A model generated the notes under the pieces. It did not search any database. It was not told the DNA's origin and saw only the letters and a program-made list of their open reading frames with translations. From the NCBI GenBank assembly GCA_963575745.1, contig CAUYUJ010017790.1, forward strand, positions 149,001-213,000: a DNA stretch of 64,000 nt. Reading direction: 5' to 3'. Position numbers and translations under genes: made by a program. This stretch comes from Prorocentrum cordatum (taxonomy: Eukaryota; Sar; Dinophyceae; Prorocentrales; Prorocentraceae). Of this stretch, positions 41,345 through 51,135 are shown piece after piece. Within the stretch, counting starts at the first letter, position 1. Each line of letters begins with the position of its first letter.

Positions 41345-41970
41345 AAGCGATTGTTTTGCCGCGGATATCTCTTGCGTGGTAAGGCAGCGGTTGGTAGTCG
41401 GATCTTAGGCTCCGAAGTCCCATCCATCTGTCGCGGATGTCTAGGTCTCTGGAGAGCGTTTGCAGAACGGCCTCTTGCTTGCCCTTCCGCTTGATTTTTC
41501 TGAATTCTTTGTCCAGCCGGTCGAACTCCCGCGGGCCCCGCGCGCGCAGCATCCCCGTGCGCGGCGAAGAACTGCTCAGTGCGGCTCGATAAAGCGATGC
41601 TTCTCGCACGCGCCGGCGCTCTCGGCATAAGCCTCTCTGCTAGAGTGGCAAGCTCAGCAGCGTTAGTTGACGGGTCCTTCAGATCGCTGCGCCAGGCGGA
41701 GATCTCCCGATTAATAGCACCCTTGTCAGCATCCGAGCATTCTGCGTACTTGATCCTCGCTCTTCCGGGCTGGGGCAGCGCTTTGAGCCGCGCCCAGACA
41801 GTGGCCCATGCGGGATAGCGGCCAGCGTCGACATTAGCGTCGGCGTCAGTTTCAGCGCTTGTGATAGAGTTGTTTCCACCTCCGCGGCGCGATGATGAAA
41901 TCGAGTTGTTCATAGGCGCGGCGGTGAAAAGGCGCGCCCCTCTGCGTGCCCGGCGCCCTGTACGCGGCAA
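41341..41970 (-). pseudogene. LINE-F ORF2 linker between endonuclease and RT
   Basis: The frame is Ala/Arg-rich and helical, for example ATVWARLKALPQPGRARIKY and AINREISAWRSDLKDPSTNA. It contains no catalytic motif. It lies between the endonuclease and RT and begins in a frame overlapping the endonuclease end. Confidence 0.5.
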
Positions 41971-42682
41971 GCTTTCTGTCGGGTTTTCGAAACCACGCGT
42001 TGGCTAGACGTAGGTGGTTCAGGTTTGCAAACTCTATGAGTAACTGGCGGTTTTGCCATACCTCTGGCGCCATGCCATATGGGTTAGCTGAAATGGCGCG
42101 GAACGTGCGCGGCCCAACCGAGCTACTCTCATCGTCGCCGTATCGCGTCTGCACTCTGGCGTTAAAATCACCGAGCATGTAAGTCGGCCCTCGGTTTTTG
42201 TGCGCGGCGTAAGCGCCCTGCAATTTTTCGTAAAACGTGTATTTCTCCTCTTCCGGTCTGAATGCCTGGGGAGCGTAGAATGCAAATGAAGCGATTGGTC
42301 TGGCGTGGTTGAGTTTGAGCACGCTGATTCGGTCATTAACGGGCCCCGCAGCCGTTACGTACTTCATTAAATCGTTGCGAATGACAAAGCCTACTCCGGC
42401 TGCAACTCCGGCTGCAAACTGCCCCGCCGAGACGTGTTCTTCCCCGCTGAAGAACCAAGTGTACTCATTCCGTGACTCCTTACTGTTTGGAGAAATGTGC
42501 GTTTCCTGGAGTGCCAAAATGCGAATGTTTTTAGCTTGCATCCATGACTCAATTTCCTCCCGCTTCCCTGCTTGTCTCATTCCTCGTGCGTTCAATGTGG
42601 CGATTCCTAATGACGTTCCAACGGGCATTTTTTCTGCGCGGTTACGGCGACTCCTGGGTTCCTGAGCCGTGGCTGGAACCAT
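41852..42682 (-). pseudogene. LINE-F ORF2 APE-type endonuclease
   Basis: The nearest ATG is at 42682 (the open frame reaches 42898 through a GTG). Motifs are SLGIATLNARGM, IRILALQETHI (metal-binding Glu), VGFVIRND, NDRISVLKLNH, TYMLGDFNARVQTR (GDFN) and EQLDFIIAPRRWK. The domain is complete and its motifs are intact, but the protein stops at 41852 before the RT, so ORF2 as a whole is broken. Confidence 0.78.
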
Positions 42683-43592
42683 GTTTTGTTTGCTTCGAGA
42701 ATGCGTTGCCCCTCTGTGTGATGAGCGCTTCGCGCTCGCCTTCTTGCTTCCCTCCGTTTCGTCGTTCGTCGTTGCTGTTGTCTGGCCTGAGCCAGAATGC
42801 TCCTCAACCCGCGCGCCGTCCGCGGCCTCGAGTCTTCGGGAGCCACATCGGGGGCGCGGCTGTTCGGTCTCCGCCGGGGCGGACCCCGCGGCTGACACGC
42901 TGCGCCACTGACGGTGCTATCACTGGCGTGATCGGTGAGAGGGTTGCGCCCCTCGGTCGTGGGGGAATTTCCTTCTCCTGCTACCTCGCGCTGCGCACGA
43001 TGCGAGAAAGGCTGTTGCCAGTCCTCGCTTCGCGCGGGGCCCGCCCGAAAGGCCGCTGCCAGTCCGGGCAGGCCGCCAGGGCGACGATGGTCCGTTGCCC
43101 CCCCGCCGCCTGGCATCTTCAGATTCACATGATTCACTCTGCCTCGAGAAGGGGCACGTGGCTTTATGCCTCGCAGTTTTCGTAGAATCCTGTTGTATTT
43201 CCCAAGAAGGGTCGCTGAGATAGCGAACGCGGTGCTCTCCCCTGTTGCCCGGGGCACTCCCTGGTGTCTCTCTGCCAGCAAGTGCCCCCTTGAGTGAGCG
43301 CAGGACATGGGATTCCGCCCGCCCGGAGCCGCCCGCCCCTGTGGAGGCCGAAGAAAACGGTCACACTGCCCCAGCCACGTCTCCACAAGGAGGCGGGCAG
43401 GGCCAGCCTTGCGCCCGCTCGTCTGCTCCTGGCGGTCAAGCCCCTCGCAGCGCTAATCTCCGTCGCCCCCAGCGCGCCCGCTGCCTATGCTTCGGCGGAG
43501 CTGGGGGGCGGGGCGGGGAGAGGGGGGGGGGAGGGCCAGGGGGGGGGGGGAGAGAAAGAGGTGTTCGCGCGTCCCGGGCCCTCCGCCCGCCC

Positions 43593-44507
43593 CTACCTCA
43601 GCGCCTTGGGTTTCTCCCCCACTGGCGTGACCTTGTCCAGCACGGTCGTCTCGATGGCGCGCAGCTGGCTCTCCCCCCTGGCCTTCTCCACGAAGCGCCT
43701 CCCGAGGTCGTTGCCGTCGTAGGTCTCCCCGTTGTGCTCGAAGCTCGTCTTGAGCGCCACGGCGGCGATCATCTCGTCGTCGCCGCTTGCTCCTGCGAGG
43801 ATGCACGCCCCGTCGTGCTCTCCAAGCGTGATGCACCACTCTGCCTTGCATGTGGATGCCGGCCACCACGTGTAAAGGCCGTTTGTGGCGTCCCGGCCAA
43901 TCATCTCCTTCAGCGCAGCGAACGCGACGCGCGGCATCTCGGACACCATCTGTTTCAGCGGCCCGCCCCCCATGTAGCAGAACATCACATCAGACTGGCC
44001 CTTCGTAGCGATCCAATTCTGAATATTGTCGAAAATGCGTTTTCTGGCGGCCTGAATCTTCACCTGCACTATCACCGTCGCCCCCTGCGGGCTCACGCTG
44101 CTGATGTCGTTCAGGACCGTGGTGTTCAGCTCCTTCGTAACCCCGTCTACGGCCAGGCAGAACGCCTTCATGGTGACAGTCTTGCTCTTTTTCTGGAGCA
44201 CCACGGAATTGGCGTGCAGGGCGTCGAGCTTCTGCAGGGCCTTCGTCTGCGCACCCGTGGTCACCCACAGGCGCTCCACTTTGTCCACGAGCTCGGTGGC
44301 AAAGCCGTCCTCTTCCATACTGCGTCCTTTGCCGTTCCTTCCCTTGCTGTTCTGCTTGCCCCCGTCCTTCTGCTCCTCGTAGTCGTCCTCCTCCTCCGTG
44401 GCCTTCCATCCCTGCATCTTCATCCCGTGCCCGGCGGTGTCGAGCCTCCTGCGCGCTGCCTTCTGGTCTGCCAAAAGCTCTCCCACCCACTCCCAATGCG
44501 CGGCCAT
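43593..44507 (-). CDS. Putative LINE-F ORF1, 304 aa
   Basis: ATG at 44507; residues 1-60 are charged (EWVGELLADQKAARRRLDTA), followed by an acidic/Gly-Lys segment, then a longer folded-looking part with KALQKLDALHANSVVLQKKS, VIVQVKIQAARKRIFDNIQN and WCITLGEHDGACILAGASGD. No known domain was recognised. Position between the SL-like 5' end and the endonuclease ORF on the same strand suggests ORF1 of LINE-F. It could instead be a host gene next to the element. A G-rich stretch at 43500-43562 separates it from ORF2. Confidence 0.5.
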   Translation of the reverse strand: MAAHWEWVGELLADQKAARRRLDTAGHGMKMQGWKATEEEDDYEEQKDGGKQNSKGRNGKGRSMEEDGFATELVDKVERLWVTTGAQTKALQKLDALHANSVVLQKKSKTVTMKAFCLAVDGVTKELNTTVLNDISSVSPQGATVIVQVKIQAARKRIFDNIQNWIATKGQSDVMFCYMGGGPLKQMVSEMPRVAFAALKEMIGRDATNGLYTWWPASTCKAEWCITLGEHDGACILAGASGDDEMIAAVALKTSFEHNGETYDGNDLGRRFVEKARGESQLRAIETTVLDKVTPVGEKPKALR

Positions 44508-44649
44508 AGCCAAAGAAACGTCCTTTGAGAACCCCTTTTTCCAACCGTTTTCTCCTCCAGGAACCTGTTCTGGAAATCCCCCTCCGACTCGATAACCGGC
44601 ATGTCCCTCCCACTGCTGCCCGTCTCTACCGCTGCTGTTGCAAATCTGA

Positions 44650-44666
44650 CCTGAGCCACAACAGCT
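44650..44666 (-). other. SL-like sequence at LINE-F 5' end
   Basis: The minus strand reads AGCTGTTGTGGCTCAGG, matching 13 of 17 bases of the spliced-leader end AGCCATTTTGGCTCAAG. With two preceding bases it matches the LINE-B SL-like sequence at 17 of 19 positions. It begins exactly at the inferred element start next to the candidate target duplication and lies 142 nt before the ORF1 ATG, the same distance as in LINE-B. Confidence 0.55.
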
Positions 44667-44680
44667 GGTACTCTATTACT
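44667..44680 (+). repeat. Candidate target-site duplication, LINE-F 5' side
   Basis: GGTACTCTATTACT, 13 of 14 bases identical to 39330-39343. Confidence 0.6.
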
Positions 44681-44970
44681 AAGATTCGTATTTTTATTGT
44701 TGGTAGTATTCTGAATACTAGTATGATTATTCGTGCTCTTATGTATAATATTATGCGTGGTGTTCTTCGTATTCTTAGTATTATTAGTAGATGTTACTTC
44801 CTCGTCTCATTCTTGAAGAAATATCATTCTTCTGATTCGTATGATCATTGTTTTGGTTAGTACATGTATCGTTCCTCTTCCCATTATGAGTCTTACTCTT
44901 TTGAATAGTTCCACGGTTGTTCTTATTATTATAATATAGTTGTTATTATGATTATTATTATTTCTCTGTT
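44681..44970. other. AT-rich island on the right of LINE-F
   Basis: TATTATGCGTGG, GTATTCTTAGTATTATTAG and TATTATTATAATATAG make this stretch AT-rich, like 39115-39329. It runs into the TCC array at 44972. No gene seen. Confidence 0.6.
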
Positions 44971-44971
44971 T

Positions 44972-45155
44972 CCTCCTCCTCCTGCTCCTGGTCCTCCTCC
45001 TGGTATTCCTCCTCCTCCTCCTCCTCCTCCTCCTCCTCCTCTTCCTCCTCCTCCTCCTCCTCCTCCTCCTCCTCCTACTCCTCCTCCTTCTCCTCCTCCT
45101 CCTCCCTCTCCTCCTCTTCTTCCTCCTCCTCCTCCTCCTCCTCATCATCATCATC
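44972..45155 (+). repeat. (TCC)n microsatellite left of LINE-E
   Basis: TCC with TGC, TTC and TAC variants, ending in a short CAT run. It is on the sense strand of LINE-E and precedes its truncated 5' end. Confidence 0.95.
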
Positions 45156-45199
45156 ATCCTCCTCTTTGGGTGGTGTTGTATGAAAATTCCCCCCTGCTC

Positions 45200-47157
45200 C
45201 TCCGTCTGCGGGCCCACAGGACCACCGCCAAACTTCAAGGCATCATCGGGCCGCTGACGAGGTCGACTTCTTCCCAGCGGTCGGGGAAGCGGTGGAGGAG
45301 TAGCTGTTACTATGGATATCGGTGAGGAGATCGACCACGACCAACATCCGCCCTCCAATGACGTTCAGCCGAGCGAGGCGAGGGAACCTGCGAGCGGAGT
45401 GACAGTGATGAACCGATGGCGATTGGCAGCCAGACTGCTGACGCCACTCTGGCCAAGTCTGACAGTTTCTTTACCATCCCAGATCGCCTACTTGAGGTAC
45501 GTGAGCACCTGCGACGTGGTGCTTCTGCTAGTGGCCAAGCAGACTACGACCAAACCTACCTGGTGCTTGGTGCACCTCAGCCCCCAGCTGGAATACCACA
45601 CCACGGCACCATTGGGAGTACGGTGCACAGATGGGGTGACTGCGATGGGACATGGGGACCCATCTCATACACTGATGGGTCAGGCTATGAATCCAGCCTG
45701 CCTGAGGTCCGACGATGTGGCCAAGCGGTCGTGCAGCTCGACCCGCGCACCTGGTTACCATGTCGGGCCGTCTATGGCCCGCTACCTTACCTGGTGCAAT
45801 CGGTTGGACGTGCCGAAAGGCATGCCATCAAAATGGGTTTGGAGGCACACCCTGATCGCGCCGTGTTTGTTACGGACTTAAAACCACGTGTGGGCGAAGG
45901 AACACCTGGGATCCTACCTTTGCTACGGGGAGAAATAAGCACGCACGGGTGTGGCGGGACATGTTTGGTGCTGCAGTGAAACGGACATGCAGATCCACTC
46001 CTGCATTCAGATGGACAACTGCACACCGTGATGCGGGGCAGCTTCTGGAAGGGGCGTCGGCGCAGGACGTCCAGGACTGGCTTCGGAATGCCTGGGCTGA
46101 TTATTTCGCTAGACTCGGTGCTGCGCAACATACTGTGGCGCACGTATTCGCTGAGTCGCCCACCCAGGCCATGAAGCAGCATCGGCAGGTTCTACAATAC
46201 TTGTCATATGAATGCTCCAGGGTGATGAGGTGCAGGCGCTATGGGGTATATCGAAAGGTACTGAGGCCGCTTGCACATCATGATGTACCTGTGGTTTTCG
46301 GTCGCCCATATGATCACGACTTCATGGTCTGCACGAGCAGCGGCCAATTCCGCTGCCGTGCGCGCAACGCGTCGGCAAATACAAAAGCGCCCCTGGCGAC
46401 GCTGCGTTCTGGGTCACTAAGGCGGTGCTGTCCCACTGCCCTCGGGAAGGCCATGGCGGCGGCTCACTTCCGACAGTCCAAACTACAATGGCGGCCTGCG
46501 GGCGACCAACGCATCGCCATGGCACTGGGCCTACTGGAGGGCCAGGACGAAGGGGTGACAGAGAGCCAGACCCTCTACACCCAAGGTGCGCGACCAGAGG
46601 ATGTGCAGCCAGGGGATCCAGACCTACTGGTTGCATGCGCAGGACTTAGTCACGGCGCATTCCTCGAAAAGGGCACCTACTGCTGCCGACGGTGCGCTGG
46701 CACATGTGATGCTGAGCACCCAGCCACCGCCAGAAAGCTGAGGCGGCATTGTGAAGGATTCTCAACCAATCCTCGCACGCAGAAAGTCCAGCAGGAGGCC
46801 AAACAACGCGCACAGCACGGACTGCCTCCGCGACAACGAGGACATCCTACCGATGTCCCAGCTGAGTTACCACCACGACGGCGTGAAGCTGCGGAGGTGG
46901 GAGCAAGGCGCGCCGACGCCCAGGGTACGTGAAGGATCCCCAGACGGACCTCAAGTGCCCAAAGGGGAGAGCAGACCGCTCCCTCATCTGATTGCGAAAT
47001 GCCTCTGGTGCAACCGCATGCGGAAGACGGACTTTGTCACAGTCGCTAACATCCGCGACGCCAGCGTCCTGTGACGCGCAGCCCTGCCGCTCACCGCGGG
47101 GCTGCTTTGGGCGCGGCGCGGGCTCCAACCGCAACGCGCGCCAAACACACAAAGGCT
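45200..47157 (+). mobile_element. LINE-E: 5'-truncated LINE related to LINE-A
   Basis: Only the RNase H and C-terminal module remain, on the plus strand. The RNase H sequence is closer to LINE-A (YTDGSG, PE-R-CG-AVVQL, NAWADYFARLGAA) than to LINE-C or -D. Sense-strand TCC tracts bound it on both sides (44972-45155 and 47158-47290). Confidence 0.72.
45416..46932 (+). pseudogene. LINE-E ORF2 RNase H and C-terminal CxxC module
   Basis: The frame to 45979 has GPISYTDGSGYESSLPEVRR (first Asp near 45674), VGRAERHAIKMGLEAH (Glu) and AVFVTDLKPRVG (Asp). After a frameshift near 45930 the frame to 46932 has WLRNAWADYFARLGAAQHTV (final Asp), DHDFMVCTSSGQFRCRAR and GTYCCRRCAGTCDAEHPATA ending in RRHCEG, the C-terminal module. 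All four RNase H acids are kept across the two frames. The copy has no RT. Confidence 0.75.
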
Positions 47158-47333
47158 CCTCCTCCTCTTCCTCCTCCTCCTCCTCCTCCTCCTCCTCTTT
47201 CTCCTCCTCGTTATCTTCCTCTTTCTCCTCCCCCCCCCTCCTCCTCACCATCCTCCTCAGCATCATCCTCCTCCTCCTCCTCCTGCTCCTCCTCTGCATC
47301 ATCATCATCATCATCATCATCATCACCACCATC

Positions 47334-47365
<32 letters not shown>

Positions 47366-47380
47366 CCGCATCACCATCAC

Positions 47381-47432
<52 letters not shown>
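47158..47432 (+). repeat. (TCC)n-(CAT)n microsatellite right of LINE-E
   Basis: TCC with TTC variants to about 47295, then CAT/ATC repeats with CAC units to about 47432. Confidence 0.95.
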
Positions 47433-47433
<1 letters not shown>

Positions 47434-47498
47434 CCCTGCCCCTGCTACCCCGTACGGCCCCGAGCACTCGCGCACTGCCGCAAGCGCTTCAGCGGGTC

Positions 47499-48490
47499 TT
47501 ACGCGCACGACTCGCACGTCAGGGCGCCCTTCTGGTGGGCGCGCACGAAATGCGGTCCAACGAGGAACTGTGATTTCGGGAGTTTCCTCCTGCGCGCGCC
47601 GAGACACTCGCACGTTTGCCAAATGCGGTCCGAGCAATCGGCGCATACTGCTCTCCTTCCCTTCGTCACGTGCTCCGTTTCCTGCGCGCTACTGATGTGG
47701 TCCTGCCGCGGGGGCCCCAGGCTGCACGTCGCGCGCCGAGCCCCTTTTTGCGGCGTCGGCCACGCCTTTCGCGGTGACCCCCTGCTTCTCGCATGTCCTG
47801 CAGACCACGATCACTCCTTCCTTCGTCCGATAATCCTCCACTTGGTACAGGTTCGAATGACCAGTCTCTCGGAATGTCACCCCGCAGAGTGGCGCACAGC
47901 ACGTCAGCGGCTTTGCTTCCGCCTATGCTGCGGATCGCCAGCTCGTAATTCGCTCTCTGCGCCGCCTTCCCCTTCTCCTCCACACACCTCCTACACGTTT
48001 TCACCACATCGTTTGGCCGCTTTCTGCGCCTCCGACAATCCAGCTCCGTCATCGAGAAGCGCCAAGCACTCCAAGTTCGAACGCCGCGCGCGGACAACAA
48101 TATCTTCCCACATCGCCGAGCCCGCGCGCGACTTCTGCTGGGCATCCTTGCCCACGCATTTCCCGCAATACATCGTCCAGACGTATCTGCGCTCCTCCAC
48201 GTCCCCAACCACCTCGCCGCCCCCGCGCCCGCCGCCTGGCGACGCCCCTGCCTCCCTCATCGAATCCGTCGCCCACGCTCTACACGTCGTAAACCACTGT
48301 TCGTCCACACTATTCATCTCCGCAGTGCAATCCTTACAGAACGCTGGCTTATCCTTTTTTCTGAAACTTGTATTTCGTGGGCGCATCCTCTAACAGCCTC
48401 CTTGTGCACCGCCCGCACTCGTCTCGCGGCATCAGTTTCGCTTCCCACTCATCCCAGTCCACGTGCTCTCCTCGAGAAGTCTCCAACAGC
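47499..48490 (-). pseudogene. Cys-rich putative zinc-binding protein, frame-disrupted
   Basis: Reading the minus strand, CxxC pairs occur at regular intervals in changing frames: DECGRCTRRLLEDAP then AFCKDCTAEM, TMYCGKCVGKDAQQ, KTCRRCVEEKGKAA, VVCRTCEKQG, AVCADCSDRIWQTCEC and finally ALTCESCA followed by TAA at 47499-47501. The phase changes at about 48360, 47990, 47890 and 47690, so either introns or frameshifts separate them. The regular C-x2-C spacing suggests repeated zinc-ribbon units. The family was not identified. It lies beside LINE-E on the opposite strand and is the window's best candidate for a host-gene remnant, but it could also be element-derived. Confidence 0.45.
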
Positions 48491-48923
48491 GTTCTCGTGC
48501 CAGCCATCTCAAGTCGTTTCAAGGTTTCATCTCAAAAGGCCAGAATATCAACAAATTAACTCGCGTTCGCACCCGCATGATGGCAACGCACCTTGATATC
48601 CAATTTACGCCGCGCCCTCTGTCAAGATCCGCTACGACCCCTCTGGAAGCCGTCGTCGAGGATGTCCACTGCGGAGGCGCGCCTCGCGCCGTTGTCGGCG
48701 GTACTCTCCTTCTGGGGAGCTCGCGACGAAGGTTATCGACAACCTCTGGGGAATCCAGCATGGGGGCGCCCCCGCGCAGGGCTGCCAGAAGCCGCCGCCA
48801 CGCGCTGTCCTCGACGAGTTCCCGCATCGGGCCGGCGGCGACGATGAGGGCGAATAGCCCAGGGGCGGGCGTTGCACGGATTCGCCCGGAAGCCTCTTCG
48901 AAGACACAGATCACCAGCGCACC

Positions 48924-49148
48924 TGAATACATGTATTGCTCTCCCCAGAGCTATTCGCCCTTCTCGTCGCTGGCCATCGCTCGGACGTCCATTCCCTGTG
49001 TTTTTGTTCGGTTTCGTGCGTGTTTTTTGCCCCAAATGATCAAGGATGCTCCTAGATGGTCCTCGCCGAAGGAAAAAAACACACGCGTCCGAGCGATGCC
49101 AAGTACATGGATTGCTCTCCCCAGAGCTGTTCGCCCTTCTCGTCGCCT
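48924..49148 (+). repeat. Short direct duplication, 177 bp apart
   Basis: ATTGCTCTCCCCAGAGCTAT, TCGCCCTTCTCGTCGC near 48933-48970 recurs at 49110-49147 with one base change. The surrounding minus-strand frame 48519-48932 has a helical stretch (RELVEDSAWRRLLAALRGGA) but no recognisable domain. Confidence 0.6.
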
Positions 49149-49299
49149 CTGATTGGGTGGCACTGGCCCTCCCCTCTGGCGCGCTGGTCGACTGGCACCG
49201 CGTGCAGGTCGCGCCAGGACTGCCCACTGGCCAGCCCAGAGCAGGGAAAGCCTCTCGGCGACGGCGCGCTCCCTCGGACCCTCCCCCTGCTCATCCTGC

Positions 49300-49435
49300 T
49301 CTCCTCCTCCTCGCCCTCCTCCTTCTTCCTGTTCACCTCCTCCTCCTCCTCCTCCTCGTCCTCCTCCTCCTCTTCCTCCTCCACCTCCTCCTCATCATCA
49401 TCAGCATCAGCATCAGCATCAACATCATCATCAAC
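49300..49435 (+). repeat. (TCC)n microsatellite with short CAG/CAT run
   Basis: TCC with TTCC and CGTCC interruptions, then CATCAG units. Confidence 0.9.
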
Positions 49436-49639
49436 CGCCTCTCACGCCCCTCGACAGGGGCGAATCTTCGAATCAACATCCCGGGAATGAGGCCCGCTGG
49501 CGGGAGCCCCGCCTACCAGTCCCCGCCCCCGCGCACTCCCACGACTCATCTTCAAAACCTCACTTCCTCATCCTAATTCCGCATCTCCGTCTCTCATGTT
49601 CCTCCTCCCTCCATCTGAAATTTCAAGCCGTAAGGTTTT

Positions 49640-50175
49640 CCAAATGAGATGTGTTTGAATGTTTTTGGCCACCTGGGGGTCTCTTGGAAGCCGCTGGGGC
49701 GCCTCTTGGGCCTCTTGTAGGCGACTTGGGAGCGATTTCTGAGCCGTTTTGATGCATTGGAGAGCCATGGTGAGGGAAAGCTGCGCGTGGGCCAAAATCA
49801 TTGATTCTCTTTCGGTGTTCGGAGGATGTTGGCGTTTGGAAGGCTCTTGGGAGCCTCTTGGAAACCTCTTGGGGGTATCTTGGGGCCTCTTCGGGGCATC
49901 CTGTGGCCTCTTTGTACCTATAGGCATCGTGTCGGGTACATGTAGGGGCCTCTGGCAGTCCTCTTGGGGGCTTCGCGGGGCATCTTGGGAGCGTCTTGGA
50001 AGCTTCTTGGAGGCGCCATGGGGCCTCTTGGGTCGCCTGGAAGCGTCTTTGAGGCCTCTTGGGGATGTCCCTGGGGCTTCCTGAAGCCGCTTCGGAGTCG
50101 TTGTGAAGCCTCGGAGGGCCATGGGGAGGGAAAGTGGCACAACGTGCCGAAACCCTTGAATTGCCTTAGGTGTTT
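49640..50175 (-). repeat. CCCAAGA-rich dispersed repeat, copy 3, internally duplicated
   Basis: CTCTTGGGG-type units, i.e. the reverse of copies 1 and 2. GTGTTTGAATG-(T/A)TTT(G)GGCC at 49649 recurs at 50168, and GAGCCATGGTGAGGGAAAG at 49760 recurs as GGGCCATGGGGAGGGAAAG near 50115, showing an internal duplication. Region 50176-50640 has no recognisable gene. Confidence 0.6.
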
Positions 50176-50649
50176 GAATGATTTGGGCCTCTCGCGAGCA
50201 TCGCCCTCTTGAGGGCCTGTCTTCTCGTTTAGCCCGCCGTTGCCGGTTGAACAGGATGGCTGGCAAGGATGCCAGCTCGATTCGGCGAGCAAAGTGGGCC
50301 TGTGACCTACTAGGGAGTAGGACTCACGCAGCAGCCTTGAAATGGTGGCTTGAGTGGCAAGCAGATGCTTCCAGGTAGCCACTGCGAGTGGTGCAAACTG
50401 ACACCAACTTACGATGTTGCAAATTCGCCGAGCTGTGCTCAGAAGTATCAGCAGCCCTGCACAACAGGCAGCCACTGACAGAGGAGCGCATTGGCGCGAG
50501 CCCCGCACAACAATCTCAGAACCTACTGTCGGTCCTTCTTCGGCCCCCCCCCCCCGCTCGCCCGCCGTGCGACGAACGACCTCTGCCAATCCCTCAAGAA
50601 AGATAGCGCTCTAACTGGGTCAAGCCAGCTATCTCTCAGGATCTCCGCC

Positions 50650-50875
50650 ATTCGAATTGAAAAGATCTCTTGGGAGCCTTGCGGGCCTCTTGGGCATCTT
50701 GTGGAAGCCTCTTGGGGGCAACCCAGGGCCTCTTGAGAGGCCTTTGGGGATCTCTTGTGGGGCGTCTTGGCGGTTTCGGGGGTTACTTTGGCGCCAGGAC
50801 GCCTTCGCTTGAGCCGCCTTGGGAACCACTTGGGCCATCTTGGCGCCCTCTGAAGCCGTCTTGGGGCTCTCTTGG
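50650..50875 (-). repeat. CCCAAGA-rich dispersed repeat, copy 4, split by the copia insertion
   Basis: CTCTTGGGGGCAACCCAGGG and related units run up to the left LTR and resume at 60628 (TTGGGCCGTCTTGGGACCCT) to about 60675. The copia element therefore inserted into a pre-existing repeat. Confidence 0.65.
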
Positions 50876-50982
50876 TGTGGCAGCAGATCGCCCCTGGGAT
50901 GTTTTTCCCTTGAGCCAGAACGCGAAACGGTCGGACTCTCCAAACGCTGAACCTAGGGATTAAAATCTGGATGGCATTCACA
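50876..50982 (-). repeat. Copia 3' LTR, 107 bp
   Basis: Identical over 107 of 107 bp to 60521-60627. On the element strand it starts TGTGAATGCC and ends GCTGCCACA. It is preceded on that strand by AAGAAAGTTTGGGGCA, a weak purine-rich tract that could serve as polypurine primer. It contains the SL-like stretch at 50909-50930. Confidence 0.92.
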
Positions 50983-51135
50983 TGCCCCAAACTTTCTTGT
51001 AGGTTCAGCAGCTTCTAGAAACAATGAGAATAACTATAGTCGAACCTGTGTCCGACAACCTGTCCTTGGGACAGAGAGCACCTGAATTCATCAAGGTATC
51101 CTTGCCTGTCTCTGGGCGGATGGCTCAAAGATCAA

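Larger units (their letters stand above)
39344..44666 (-). mobile_element. LINE-F: non-LTR retrotransposon of a different clade, frameshifted
   Basis: Minus-strand order: SL-like start (44666-44650), 142-nt leader, ORF1 (44507-43593), endonuclease (42682-41852), linker (41970-41341), RT (41344-40280) and C-terminal region (40164-39541). The RT style (QGCPFSPYFF, NGDASNWGNYWPISLLN, QLNAFQLKGLRTIRRL) differs from LINE-A to -E and no RNase H or CxxC tail was seen. It sits in AT-rich DNA rather than in TCC repeats and has a 14-bp candidate target duplication. Several frameshifts make it inactive. Confidence 0.78.

Noticed and set aside
43245-44528. 427-aa plus-strand frame
   Set aside because: Antisense shadow of the LINE-F ORF1 region and a G-rich tract; no recognisable domain.
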